Below, piece by piece: positions 41,290 through 53,735 of a stretch of DNA of 64,000 bases (the stretch's first letter is position 1; each line of letters opens with the position of its first letter). Position numbers and translations under genes: made by a program. The notes under the pieces are model-generated. The model ran no database searches. It was not told the origin of the DNA and worked only from the letters and a program-made list of their open reading frames with translations. Source of the DNA: Aedes albopictus (Eukaryota; Arthropoda; Insecta; Diptera; Culicidae); NCBI RefSeq assembly GCF_035046485.1, contig NC_085137.1, forward strand, positions 447,880,980 through 447,944,979, in the 5' to 3' direction.

Positions 41290-44200
41290 ACAAGTTCCTA
41301 CCTCATGCTTCCACGGGTCAAGCGATGACAAAGACCGCCAGCTAAGAGTTGTGTGCTTAGCTGGTAGTGCAGCCTGGGCACTGTTGTCTTTCTGACTTCA
41401 GCTAGATTGAGGAGGTATGACATGAGCGTCTGTTCACCAAGGAGGTGCGGCTCAAACAGCGTCTGTTCTGGCATCCAGCGGCTGAGTAAGAAACGCTGCA
41501 CCACGCCCAGCTAGATCCAAGGTGGTAGCCCCATAAGCGTGGTCGTCCTAGTGTTGGTTGGGACGTTAAACAGAACTGGCACGATGGCCCTCCGGCGAGA
41601 CAGGAGTGTTGGCGTAGGCCCAATAAGCCACCCGTAAAAATCCCCATTGCGAATAACATAGGAGAAAATACGACTTGAAACAATCGGCAAAGACCCACGC
41701 GACGAAATACGGACTACGATTTGAAACTTGGAACATGGAATTGCAAGTCACTAGGTTTCGCAGGATGTGACAGGATAATTTCCCAAGTAACAATTTCAAT
41801 TCCATTTAGATTTGACTATTTTTATGGAAGCTTTATCACAGCATGAGCAATTCATGGAAGATTTGTAGTTGTTTTTATCAAGAGAAAACAATCTTCGTTC
41901 GTTTGCGGTTTTTAAGTTGTCTTCAAGTTAATTTTGAATTTCGCGCATAAAGCAACGGAATTTACGAGAGCATTGAATCTTATAATAAGTTTTAAGGCGT
42001 ATTTGAAGTTATTTTCAACACATTACATCAACATATTTTATTAAAAGTTTATGCTTCGTTAATTCAAGTGCATTTCATCTGACTAATCCTCCTTTAAAAA
42101 CTTCTTAAGGCCTTCTATTCTTGAGCTAGAGCCATTACTCTGGAACAAGAACTATGCGAAATAAAAATAAGACAACGAACTATTTTATCAATCCAAATAA
42201 TGAATGTAACAAATTGGTTGAAAAACCTCGTTCTCATGCAAATATAAACACATAAACATGTTTGCTCACTGATAATTTAGCCATTCTTATGCTAAAAAGT
42301 AATCATGTCCACGAAGTAATGATTTTACGGCCAATCAAATATGCGAGTAGCTGGCTGCTGTTGTCTTGCCTTCAACCAGTTCCTCACACAGGCCACAGCT
42401 ATGCGAATCGAAAATCAAATGGGTACTTACTGTGACTCTGCTCAAGCTCATGCCAAATAGTGTAGTTTTAGTAAGTTGCACTCAATTTCCCCAACAGGGG
42501 AGGAAAAAAAAAGTTGCACTTCATTATTAATTGTAAAAATACAGGGAAACAAAATAGAATTGGCACTCCTTGACGCGAAACACCGCGAAATGTACAGAGA
42601 AAACTTTCTAGCATCGAAAACGTAAACAAACATTTGTCAAAGGCTCGTTACTCTTGAATAAAATGAATAAGTTTCATTTAAGACGAACAAATCTGCCTTA
42701 AGATCATAACTAGTAAAAACAATCTCCAATAAAGGCTGTAGCTTTCATGCAAGGTGACTTGGTTCCATCATTGTTTTGAGGGGGTTTGGATTAAAGGTAA
42801 TAACAATTGATGGCGGCTGCATGAGTTTTGTTCGCTTGGAACGGCAGCCATGTTTAAATAGAATTGAAAAAGTGGCGTAGCCTTTTGTTTTTATAGGAAA
42901 TTTATGTCTTCGTATATCAATAATTGATATTATTTTTGGGGCGCTTTGTTATTTTCGTATGTTTTGGGCTGCATATCAACGAAAAAGTGGGTATGGCACG
43001 GAGAATTTTGATTCCCTGTCATCAATGATCTGTCAGGTAATTTCAATTATTTAGCCATTTCAATTTGATGAAAATTAATTTGCAGTTCAATTAACATTTC
43101 ATCCATGAAACAAAATTTGTTTGCATCTGCATAATGCTTGGGTAAAAAAATTTCATTTATTATGCACTGTTGACACTTTTGAGAAAGACAGCTATAAGAT
43201 CAACATGCTTCAAGCTATTCTTGTTAAAGTTTCATGAAGTTCTTATAATCAATCATCAGTGCAAGTACATAAATACAACTAGTTTCAAAGCAGTCTTCGA
43301 AAGCAGCTTTGAAGATCTCCTGAAGAGTGGGCCAGATTAGTCTTATGGATGTTTTATGCCTATTTTATCTCGGATTTGCAGAACAAAGAGCTTTATTGCT
43401 AAGTTTTCTTATTCTATCTTAGAAATTACTTCAGGATTGCCACAAAAGTATAATTGTTACTTGGGTTACGACGAACTACATCCCCGCAACTTTGACATCG
43501 TGGCGTTGCAGGAACTTTGTTGGACTGGACAGAAAGTGTGGAAGAGCGGGCATCGAGCGGCTACCTTCTACCAAAGCTGTGGCACCACCAATGAACTGGG
43601 AACAGGATTTATAGTGTTGGGCAAGATGCGACAACGTGTGATCGGGTGGTAGCCGATCAACGCAAGGATGTGCATGTTGAGAGTTAAGGGCCGTTTCTTC
43701 AACTACAGCATCATTAACGTCCACTGCCCACACGAAGGGAGACCTGATGACGAGAAAGAAGCGTTCTACGCGCAGTTAGAGCAAACATACGATGGTTGCT
43801 CGCCGCGTGACATGAAAATCGTTGTCGGCGACATGAACGCGCAGGTAGGAAGAGAGGAAATGTACAGACCGGTAATCGGGCGAAACAGCCTGCACGTCGT
43901 ATCGAATGATAACGGCCAGCGATGCGTAAACTTTGCAGTCTCCCGTGGTATGGTAGTCCGAAGCACCTTCTTCCTCCGCAAAGATATCCACAAAGCCACC
44001 TGGAGATCACCCGACCATCAAACAGAAAACCAAATCGACCACGTTCTAATCGACGGTAAATTCTTCTCAGATATAACCAACGTCTGCACATACCGCAGTG
44101 CGAATATAGATTCGGATCACTACTTAGTCGCTGTATGCATGCGCTCAAAACTTTCGACAGTTATCACCACGCGTCGAAGTCGAACGCCGCGGCTCATGGG
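41290..44200 (+). mobile_element. LINE copy (leader plus endonuclease domain), plus strand, split by a TIR element
   Basis: The leader (41.29-41.70 kb) matches the minus-strand LINE leader at 6.0-6.3 kb. The endonuclease starts with LRFETWNMELQVTRFRR near 41.72 kb, is interrupted by the 1.7-kb insertion at 41782-43465, and resumes at YDELHPRNFDIVALQELCWT. It ends near 44.2 kb before any RT. The single stop in VIGW*PINARM separates two frames that are otherwise in register. Confidence 0.8.
41782..43465. mobile_element. TIR element (CCCAAGTAACAATT ends) inserted in the LINE
   Basis: CCCAAGTAACAATT at the left and AATTGTTACTTGGG at the right form a 14-bp perfect TIR. The LINE endonuclease reading continues across the site. 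Both flanks share TT next to the element, so the TSD is short or decayed. The ends are those of elements A and B at 25.6-30.2 kb. No transposase recognised. Confidence 0.75.
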
Positions 44201-44205
44201 CTCAT
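43466..44205 (+). pseudogene. LINE endonuclease domain (EEP fold)
   Basis: Two plus-strand stretches joined across one stop (at about 43.65 kb) cover the domain: DIVALQELCWTGQ, ELGTGFIVL, VHCPHEGR, MKIVVGDMNAQVG (catalytic GDxN), KATWRSPDHQTENQIDHVLI and NIDSDHYLVAV (SDH box). The key catalytic motifs are intact and only the stop and truncation disable it. Confidence 0.8.
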
Positions 44206-44209
44206 TCTT

Positions 44210-44640
44210 TTTTTGTATGGACAAAAGTCTACGAGGGGGGAGGGGGTTCTGAGATGACCAAATTTTGGTCTACGTGGTTTATGAACAGACCCTTATCGAA
44301 TCATCAATGTGCGATGATTAAAAGTTTCACGCTCTATTGATTAACAAAAGCTTAGTGCTCACTCATTTAAAGTTGTTGCTTGTTGCTGAAGCGTTTGAAA
44401 TCGAATCACATGGCTAGTCCACTATTGCGGATTGCGAGGCTGTGGGGAAAATATGCCTGTATATTTTCACAACCTTAGGGTAGGGCAGTTTGCTCCAAAA
44501 CTTCCTTTTTGGAAAATGTTAAAAGGATGACACGGACACCGTCTTCAGCCAGAGACTGAACGAAACTTAACACTCGACAACAGACACGACACACGTGCAC
44601 CAGTGGATACAAGGAAGAAACATTTTTGGCGAAAAGTTTC
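44210..44640. other. unassigned
   Basis: Poly-G-rich GAGGGGGGAGGGGGTTC at 44.24 kb. Otherwise nothing recognised. Confidence 0.35.
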
Positions 44641-44644
44641 ATCA

Positions 44645-44732
44645 CTCGGAGTGGCAATCGAACCCTTTGTCCGGTACGATTATCCGCTTTGTGATGCTAA
44701 CCGCATGACCGCATATGGAGCGTTGCCACAAT
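44645..44732 (-). repeat. tRNA-like SINE head
   Basis: On the minus strand: CGGTCATGCGGTTAGCATCA (A-box region) and GGGTTCGATTGCC, a B box. The body may continue leftward to about 44.48 kb, but no second copy exists in the window to define it. It is not a functional tRNA: the acceptor stem is not evident. Confidence 0.55.
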
Positions 44733-44734
44733 AA

Positions 44735-45325
44735 GTTATAAATAAGCGAAACTAAAAAAAATAGTTTCTGGAAAACTCATAAACATCTTCCACATGGAAA
44801 AAATGTCAGGCGAAACTTGATCCTTACTGTAACTGCGTATGGAATCAGATTTTGGAAATCACGCACCAGACATTAAGAAAATGCATCCTCCTTTATTTAC
44901 ATGAAGAGTTTTTTAAGTATTTCTGAGATTTCTCAGACATTTTTGAGTTTTGTTCGAACGAAAAACATTAACCAATACCATGCTAGTGTTTAACCTGTTC
45001 TACATTTGTAGGGTGCAATATGAAAATATTAAAAACAAAACTTTGAAACCTACGAAAGTTTTAAATTTACATTGTATTTTTTTTTTTTTTCAAAGCTTTG
45101 ATTAATATAGTGTTGTTAGCAGCTCCACAAAAGACCGAATACATCTGAAGACAAACTGTATTTTCAAACTATCGAACAGCACAGGGTTCACAAAATTGCA
45201 CTTTAGATTGTTTTGTGTGCTTCCGGGGATTTTATCTTGTTATGAGTCATTCATCTAGTAAGCACTTTGGATGAAAACTTGTTATATTTGCTCCAGAACT
45301 TCTTCAAACTTTTACATTAGAGTAA
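44735..45325. other. unassigned
   Basis: AT-rich, no gene or repeat recognised. Confidence 0.4.
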
Positions 45326-45329
45326 TATA

Positions 45330-46245
45330 CAGGAGATAAACAAAATGATCGGGACAGGCAAAATTTTCACTTTACAAAAAATGTTCAATTAGTTGTAACT
45401 TTTCGAAAAGTGCATAAAATATTCTCAAATTTTCAATGTAATTTGGTCAACTAGTTGTGTATCAGTGGTCAAAGTTTGGAAAAGATTGGGCTATTTTGAA
45501 CAAAGTTATAAAGATTCTAGAAAAAAAGGATTAATTATTCGATAGCCAACTTTGAACTGTTATATCTCCGGATTCAATGAACCGAATGTAATGATATTTT
45601 GACCATTTATGACTTAAATATTGAGCTCTAAAAAACGTTTGAAATAACTTGAAATTATTAACAAGAGAAAAAGTAATAGCAATTTCATTTATTTTATGAT
45701 TTTTTTAGAAAATTGCTCTATTTTCAATATGCATCTCATTACTTTTTCAATTTATTGCCGGTTACTTTCCATCAAAACATATTTATATACAAGTCAATTA
45801 AAGGGAAATTAAAAGAACTGTAATAAGCATCTTGAATTTTGAAACGATGTTGAAGTTTTTGATAATTTGGTGTTTTATTAGAAAAATAGTCTAATCGTTA
45901 TAACTTTCTTTAGTGTAAACAATTTTAAGTTAAGTCAAAAGAATTTCATAGCTCATCATATAAGTCATAAATTGTTAAAATTTTATTGCATTCGATTCAT
46001 TGAATCCGGAGATACAACAGCTCAAAGTTGACTATCGGAAAATCATACCTTTTTCTAGACTCTTTATAGCTTCGTGCAGATAGCCCAATCTTTTCCAAAT
46101 TTTGACCACTGTTACACAGTTAGTTGATCATCTCACAGTGAAAATTTTAAAAAATTTCGTACATTTTTCAAAAAGAAACAGCTACGTTAACATTTTTTGA
46201 CAAGTGAAAATTTTACCTGTCCCGATCATTTTGTCTATCTATCTG
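45330..46245. mobile_element. 916-bp TA-type foldback element, copy 1
   Basis: CAGGAGATAAACAAAATGAT at the left and ATCATTTTGTCTATCTATCT then G at the right, flanked by TA (45328-45329, 46246-46247). Nearly the whole element is an imperfect palindrome with arms over 350 bp. It is homologous to 51132-52054 and to the half copy at 22786-23060. Confidence 0.8.
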
Positions 46246-46249
46246 TATG

Positions 46250-46705
46250 AGAGGGTTCGAAAAGTTAAGGTGAGAGATATACACATTTGAAGTTGTTCTG
46301 TAGAACATCTAGAATTTCTTGAAAATCATTCAGCAGGTCCGCTAGGGAGTATTTTTAAAAAATTACCATTTTTTTCATAAAAAAATCAAAAAAAAAATTC
46401 CTGGTATTTTTTTTCAATTTTTGTTTTTTTATTTTACTTCAGACCACTAGGCGTTCTTGAAGGGTATAAGTTTTTGAAACATTGCATTTAAATTAGACCA
46501 AAGAACATTTTTTATGTTAATAAAATTACTTTTCAGCATTTTTCATCAAAAAAAAAAAACAAAAAATAGAGGCGCCATTCTTTTTTACTTTCAACCATGA
46601 AAATCTTCTCATCATGAACAAAGATAATGCGAAAAAAATAGCTGAGATGTCACGCATTTAAAGAATGGATAATATTATAAATGGTTGCAAAATTTGATAT
46701 ATTGA
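46250..46705. other. unassigned, A/T homopolymer-rich
   Basis: Long A and T runs; no gene recognised. Confidence 0.4.
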
Positions 46706-46710
46706 ACATT

Positions 46711-46862
46711 GGATCCCCTATCCATCGTTGTGGGACTGCTGCCTTAGGTATAGCTTCCAGTCGAGAAGCATTTCAAATTCAACTGTTGGATGCTGTTTAA
46801 GCCACCCCTTCTTGGTGGACAGACGCTCAGGACAAACTTCCACAATATGCATCAGCTGAAGG
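46711..46862 (-). mobile_element. LINE leader fragment
   Basis: ATCCCCTATCCATCGTTGTG through AGACGCTCAGG matches the 6.04-6.18 kb segment in the same orientation. Confidence 0.65.
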
Positions 46863-47300
46863 AAGTTGTTAATATTTCATTTGAAGCGGAACATTATCCA
46901 TTTCCTAATTTTTTGGTTTTCGATTTTTTATAAAATAACAAAGCAATATTTCCAAAATTGATTTTCGTACACATATGGAGTGTGGATCAAGGTATCTCTT
47001 AACTTTTTTTCTTAGTGGAAAATGTTTTTCCTTTCTTCAAAAATCATTTTTAAACAAAAATTCACAAAAAATGCAAAACAAAAAAAAAGGCAGAAGATAC
47101 CTTGTTCCATACTCTACATGTGTACGAAAACCGATTTTGAATACATATTGTTTCGTTATTTAACAAAAAAATAACAAAACCCCATAAAAATAGGAAATGA
47201 TTCCAGTTATGCCTTAATTCTAATTCCTCTAATTCATTTAAAACTTTTGATTGTATATTTAATGGTTGAGCACCCTGACTTTCTAAACATAGATTTATTT
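46863..47300. other. unassigned
   Basis: Short frames only (46975-47163 and shadows). Confidence 0.4.
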
Positions 47301-48565
47301 TGGGACAGCCTAATCCAGAAACTTCGAAAATTGCAACAGAGGCTCCCAGAAATTTCTCTAGGAATTTGCCAGAAAATTTTAGAAAATAAATCGTCAGGCG
47401 TTTCTCTAAGAAAAATTCTTTCAAGGGTTCTTCAAAAGGTTTCTTAAGAAATTCCATTGAAGATTCTTCCAAAGAATCTACCTGAAATATCACCGAATCG
47501 ATTTTGCAAGCATTCATCAAAAAAAAAATCTCCGAAGAATCTTCCACGGCTTCCTTCAGGAATTTCTCCGGTAAATCCCCAAAAAATCCTCAAAAACATC
47601 CACACATTTTTTCGAAAAATCCTCCGGAAATACATGTATCGCTCAGATTTATTTTGGGGATTTAATGGCAATCTGTACTTTATAAACTTCTAAAGTAACC
47701 CCTATTGAAAATCTACCGAAGATTCTTTCAAAAATCTATATATATAAAAATGAGTTTGAAGTCCCTTTGAGGCAACAAATCTCAAGTGTGGATGAACCGA
47801 TCAGGATGACTCTTGCATGGTTCGATTCGTATTCGTGTAGCGTGTTTATATGCAGAAAAAGTTGCGAAAATCAACTGGAAAAGTAAGAAAATGTAAATAG
47901 TACTGATTTTTCATGAGCTGTAAAGGAAATCAACATGATCGAAAATGGAACCAATCTAGAGTGCGGTGCTGCAATAACCTAAACAGTTGTCAAACCACCA
48001 CAACCAGGCAAGACAAAGTTTACCGGGCCAGCTTGTTATTTATAATGTTTGACTCCTCCAAGGATTCCTCTAAAAATTATTCAAGTATTCCTTAAAAATT
48101 TTATGAAATTTTTTCTAGAAATTCATTTAAAAAAACCTCCATTAATTTCTACCAGGAATACTCAAGATATTCCCTCGAGAAGTTCATCAAAAAATTTTTC
48201 GAGAATTCCTCAAAAAAGTGCAATTGCAGTAGGTAGTTCATCTTAGATTTTTTTTGAAGAAAAATATCCAGAAACTCCTCCACGGATTCCCCTAAAAATT
48301 TCTACCGAGATTTCTCACAAATGGTTCCTCCAGAAATTTATTTTGAAATATTCCAAGGAATTCTCAAGACATTTCTTCGAGGAATCCTCTAGAAGTTCCA
48401 ACGAAAATTTTCTCCCTCGAATTTCACTTAATTTTTTTCCAATGACTCCACTAGAATTCCTCGAGAAATTCCTCCATTCAAATGGAGGACGCCATTTTTG
48501 TCGGTTATATAAAAACTGTCCATTTACCAGACTTTTCCTAAAAGCTTTCAAACAAATTTCTCTCA
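47300..48565 (-). repeat. degenerate 12-bp array, T-rich polarity, with Helitron inside
   Basis: CAGAAATTTCTCTAGGAATT-type units. The Helitron at 47735-48035 splits it. The open frames at 47062-47693 and 48315-48648 are repeat-derived. Confidence 0.7.
47735..48035 (+). mobile_element. short non-autonomous Helitron
   Basis: The 5' end TCTATATATATAAAAATGAG and 3' end TTTACCGGGCCAGCTTG, between A (47734) and T (48036), match Helitron rules: TC start, near-CTRR end, A/T target, no TSD. The usual CTAG is CTTG here. The 5' end matches that of the better preserved copy at 61381-61635. Confidence 0.75.
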
Positions 48566-48569
48566 ATAT

Positions 48570-48815
48570 TTGTTATGACTTCCTCACCGAGAATTGTAAT
48601 ATATTCCTGATATTTTTGGTAGATGCCTTATACTATCTTGGCGTGTAATCAGCTGATTGAATTCAAAAATTTGCAGCAAAACACATTTTCATTGTAATAC
48701 TTCGGTAGATTACTGACAAGATGTGTGATAAATTATTTCCAGTGCCGTCAGGGTACAATCAGAGCTAGTAAGTCAAGGTTCCTTGATTTCAGCGCTTTTT
48801 CACTGGTACATTCCC
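48570..48815. other. unassigned spacer
   Basis: No repeat unit or gene. Confidence 0.4.
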
Positions 48816-50355
48816 ATGGATAAATTCCAGGAAGAATCTCTGAAGAAATAGCTTTAGCAATTCCTGAAGAAAGTTCCAGCAGTTCCTTTTGAAAGAATCC
48901 GTAGAACAACTTTTGAAATTTATCAAATAATTCTAGGATTATTGAAGAATTCTCTAAAGATATTTCAGAAAGTATCGCTGAAGAAATATCAGAAAATTTT
49001 TTTTTTTAATCTGAATAAAATATTCTAAGAATATTTTAAGGATCCATAAATGGATTTTCTGGAGAAACTCCAGTAAGAAAATCTGAAGAAACACCTGGAT
49101 ACCGCTGGTGGAATACCTAACAGAGATAATGAGATATTTAAAAAAAAATCCTAGAAAAATCCCCTAATAAGAATCCCAAACATTTTTTTTTAATATATTC
49201 CTGAAAAAAATCATAGAAATATTCCTAGAGGTTTGTTTGGAGGAATTTCTGAGGAAAAACATAAAGGAATACCCAGCGCAATTTCCGGAAGAGAAATGTC
49301 TTGAAGGATTATGAATGGAAGGAATGTGAAAAAAGCTTGGGAATTTCCTTAATAATCTTTTGTAGAATTTTTAAAACAATCTTTGGAGAAAATTCTTTAA
49401 AAAACTTCTGAAAAAAATATGAAGGAGTTCTGAATTTCTGATTATTAATTAATTCGTGAACAAATAAAAAAAATCTATGTGATATTTTTGAGAAAGTTCA
49501 TGGAATGTTTTCTACATGAATGCTTTGGAAATTTTCTGGAGGACCCTCTATGAAAAAGAAACCGAAGAAATTCGTAGATGAATTTCTGGAACAATTTATG
49601 CAAGATTTTGTTAAAGAAATTCTAGAAGTATTTTCTAACTAAAGGAATCCATGCAACATTTCCACTTCCGTGCAAGACTTTCTTAAGGAGTTCTTGGATA
49701 AATTTCTGGAGGACATTCTAAAGTAATACCTAGAATATTTTCTGAAATAATTTCAGACTGAATTTCTTTAAGATTAACTGGATGATTTTTTGAAGTAAAT
49801 CTACGAGGAGTTTCAAAAGGTTTTTTCAAAAAATTGTTTGTGTATTTTCACGTTTGCCAATTCTACACGCAGTAACTTTCACAAAGGTTTTTTCTCAGGA
49901 ACTCGTGAAATATATTTTTAAATGAATCCTAGGATGGATTTCAGCTGGAAAAAATTATCGAAAAATCTGTAAAAGGTTCTTCGAAGTAATCCTTAGAAAA
50001 ATTTGCAAAGAAATCTCTGGAGGAAAATTTGGAGATATTTCGGAAGATATTATAATTTATAATAAAATCCATAGGAGATTTTCTGAAAGAATCCCTCGAG
50101 CAGTTTCTATAGGAATTCTTGCAAAAAAGCTCCTGAATGAATATCACATTTTTTTTTTTTCAAAGAGTCCCTCAAGGAATTTCTAAAGAAATACCAGGAA
50201 TATTTTATGATACAAATTCAGATTTTCAAGAAGAAAAAAAAACCTGGAGAAATTCCTAAAGCAAACCCCGGAAAAAGTTTTGGAATAAATACTTGGAAGA
50301 TCGTTTAAGAGAATGCTTAAAAGGATTTCTGAAGGATTTTTTGGAGGAATTTCTG
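48816..50355 (+). repeat. degenerate 12-bp array, A-rich polarity
   Basis: GGAATTTCTGGAACAATTT-type units. It completes a T-then-A inverted pair with the 47.3-48.6 kb block. Confidence 0.7.
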
Positions 50356-50820
50356 CAGAAACTCATACACAACTTCTTGCATATCAAAAATAGTTTCTAC
50401 ATACACATTTCAAAGAAATACAATGCATAATTGGTTTCCTATATTCAACCATACTTTAGTTAAAATGAAATAAAAACCATATTAGAAATAAAACTGAAAA
50501 TTTGCTCTTGTTAAATGTTATTCGAGACGGTCTGAAAATTTAAATATCTGAAAAAAAATGATATTTTTTAACTGTAAAAAAAACTTGAATAACATTTTAC
50601 AAAGTTGACACGAATGCACTTTATAGTGTAAAGTAGTGTTGAAAATGTAATTTCACATATATCAATAGAATCACCTACAGCTACACCTACAGATTTTAGA
50701 GACTGAACCTGAGAATATGGTACATGAAAAACTTGTGCGGCTAGACCAGTTCTACAAGAAAGTCATGGAAAACTGATCTTTTTCCAATATTTAAGGTAAA
50801 TGTCACGAACTACCTGTGAA

Positions 50821-50861
50821 AAATGCCAATTGATATTCACCATGAATATCAATTGGCATTT
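50821..50861. repeat. perfect 41-bp hairpin
   Basis: AAATGCCAATTGATATTCA (50821-50839) and its exact inverse (50843-50861) are separated by only three bases, CCA. Confidence 0.85.
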
Positions 50862-51131
50862 ATTTTAGAGTTTATTCAACTCCCAAATTTGTTTTACTAT
50901 AATAAAATGATTGAGGGAAAAATTAACAAAAAAACATCTGAAAGGTGACCAGCATATCAATATTTCAATAATTTAAAAAAAATACACTTCAATAGATCAA
51001 ACGATCAATTCTGATTATACATGTCAATGGTTGCTCCGCCGTGATTGATCTGAGGTAGTTCCAATTGCACCGGGATCCAAATGAATAAGGGCTACTCCAC
51101 TTATTCTCAAGTGCAATTTAAGCAGCTCATA

Positions 51132-52054
51132 CAGGGGATAGACAAAATGATCGGGACAGGCAAAATTTTCCCTTCTCAAAAAAAAATTCAAATAACTGTA
51201 ACTTTTCGAAAAGTGTATCGAATATTCTCAAATTTTTACTGAAAGTTGATCAACTATTTGTGTATCAGTGGACAAAATTTGAAAAAGATCGGGCCATACT
51301 GCACGAAGTTATGGGCATTTTAGAAAAAGGTAGAATTATCCGATAACCAACTTTGAGCTGTTATATCTCCGGGTTCAATGAACCGAATGCAATGAAATTT
51401 TGACCATTCATGACTTATATAATGAGCTTTGAAAAACTTTTGACATAACTAAAAATTCTTAACACGGAAGAAAATTATAACGATTAGATTATTCTTCTAA
51501 TAAAACACTAAATTTTCCTAAATTTCAACATCGTTTCAAAATTCAAGATGTTAATTATAGTTCATTTAAATTCCCTCTAATTGTCTTGAGTACAGATATG
51601 TTTTAAAGGAAAGTAACAACATAGGCGGCAATTCATTGAAAAAGTAATGGGATGCATATCAAAAATAGACCAATTTACTAAAAAATTCATAAAATTAATT
51701 AAATCGCTATAACTTTTTCTCTTGTTAATAATTTCAAGTTGTGTCAAACGTTTTTCAATGCTCATTATATAAGTCATAAATGGACAAAATTTCATTGCAT
51801 TCTGTTCATTGAATCCGGAGATATAACAGCTCAAAGTTTGCTATCGGATAATTCTACCTTTTTCTAAAACGCCTATAACTTAGTGCAATATAGCCCGATC
51901 TTTTTCAAATTTTGTCCACTGATACACAACTAGTTGAGCAACTTATAGTGGAAATTTGAGAATATTTGATGCACTTTTCGAAAAGTTACAGCTAATTGGA
52001 CATTTTTTGAAAAATAAAAATTTTGCCTATCCCGATCATTTTGTCTATCCCCTG
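51132..52054. mobile_element. 923-bp TA-type foldback element, copy 2
   Basis: CAGGGGATAGACAAAATGAT and its inverse at the other end, flanked by TA (51130-51131, 52055-52056). Arms of about 365 bp or more pair at high identity around a loop of under 200 bp. It codes for nothing. Confidence 0.85.
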
Positions 52055-52059
52055 TACAT

Positions 52060-53640
52060 TCTTGATCAATAACGGCGCCGGCCAAGTCCTTTTAGTCAGC
52101 TGGGAAGGGAAAGAAATGTTAAAGTGTGCTGATTGTTGCTACTACATAGAAACTGAGAGCACCTCTGCGTCCCCACAACCAGCACGAACTGGGGTATTTG
52201 TTGGATGGAAAGGATGCGAGATCTAGGAGTCACCGTTGAGCCGGTGATGCAATCCATGGATAGGTGATATTTATAGTGTTTATAGTAAACCAATAGATTG
52301 TGTAGTGAATGCTATGAAGGGCAAGCGGCACAGTTCGCTTTGGTTGCATAACTTGCAGGTGTTATATATACTGTGTTGTGGAAGTTGGAAGGAAGGGAAA
52401 TGACTTTTTCAATTCGTTTCTGGTTCTAGCGATAGCTATGAATATATTAAAATACATGAGTTGTATATGTAGAGAAGAAAGAGAAAGAGAAAGTAGCCCC
52501 TAGACCACCAAGTCCGTCTTCAATAGATACCAAAAACTACTTTTAGATGTACAGAGCAGTCCTAGATTTTGACAAAAAATATGAAAATTATGATTGACCA
52601 GAAAACAAAAAAAATACGAAAATTCTCAAACTATACCCCGTCTAAAGGCGGAGTTGGGTATTAGAGGGATATTTTTTATTTTTAAATTCGCCGATACTTA
52701 AGTATAATTAGATATAGGAAAAATCATGCATAGTTTACTCATTACAATCTAAACGTAGAATATATTTTTGACAGTAAACACTTTCAAAAATTGTTTGCTT
52801 TTGCTTGTTTTAAAAATCGGCGAAAAATAAAAATTCTAGAAAAAATAAGTAAGAAGCATTTGACTATCCTCAGCTACTAGGCAGATTTTGAGGCTAGAAG
52901 TCAACTTTCTCAAGAGAAAATGATAAAAAATCGTAGGGTAACGTTTTTGAAAAATTTAAATTATATGATAACTTAGATCCGCGAATATTCCTCTCAGTTT
53001 ATTTTTTTTTCCTAAATGTCCATCAAACATCCTCAATCATTATCGAAGACACCATTTGAATCCAATAAACCGTTTAAAAGTTGTATTTTTTATTGCAAAA
53101 GAAAATTAGATTTTTTTCATACGCCTTTATAAAAAGTTTGGTGATAAAAAATGATTATGTGTTGCAAAAGTAAATGCTTCACAAAACCCAGAGCATAAAA
53201 AAATCAAATTGAAAAAAATCGAGTCAAAAATAACATATTTTTTGTGTTTTGGGCTGGAAATGCATAAGAGCTTTTCAAATGACAGCTTGAAGCAAATTAA
53301 CCATGACCACACAATGACCGGTCATCCCATCTCGTACACGTTTCTTTTGGCACTTAACGAGATTGAATCGCAACTTTTTCAACAAATTCGAATGTATACA
53401 AAACTTTTCGAAAACATCCGGGCCTCCAAGCGACCGGTTCAAGTCAAGGTTCGACTTTAAATATTAATTGAATTGCTCGTTTGAATATTTGAAGGAGACC
53501 TGCGCGCCCTTTTAGCCCCGAACCAACTCGATCCCGAGTCCAGCAATGGGGTAATTTGTTCCTAATTATATTTACCTTTATCCGTTTCTTGGACCAGTTA
53601 GCCAGCAGCGAGGGACCAGGGTTCACTTTACGAACAATAT
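52060..53640. other. unassigned upstream region of the receptor gene
   Basis: A GC-richer part at about 52.1-52.3 kb gives two overlapping frames on opposite strands without recognisable domains. The rest is AT-rich. Upstream regulatory sequence of the Ir75-like gene presumably lies here, but no site other than the TATA box is claimed. Confidence 0.4.
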
Positions 53641-53664
53641 CACCCCGGCGGCGGCAGGCAAGAG

Positions 53665-53672
53665 TATAAAAA
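53665..53672 (+). promoter_or_regulatory. TATA box of the Ir75-like gene
   Basis: TATAAAAA lies 71 bases before the start codon. GTGTCAACG about 25 bases downstream is a plausible initiator, giving a 5' UTR of about 40-45 bases. Confidence 0.65.
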
Positions 53673-53735
53673 CCCAGTTCGGTGTCAACGAAATTTTCAA
53701 TCCCGTCCGCGCTGCTATTCCGAAGTTTGACCGTG

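Noticed and set aside
47062..47693. Overlapping 161-, 75- and 78-codon frames on both strands
   Set aside because: They lie in or beside the 12-bp array, which keeps several frames open at once; their peptides are low-complexity.
53682..53735. N-terminal extension of the Ir75-like protein
   Set aside because: It would need GTG as a start. The ATG at 53736 is followed at once by a good signal peptide and lies a proper distance from the TATA box.
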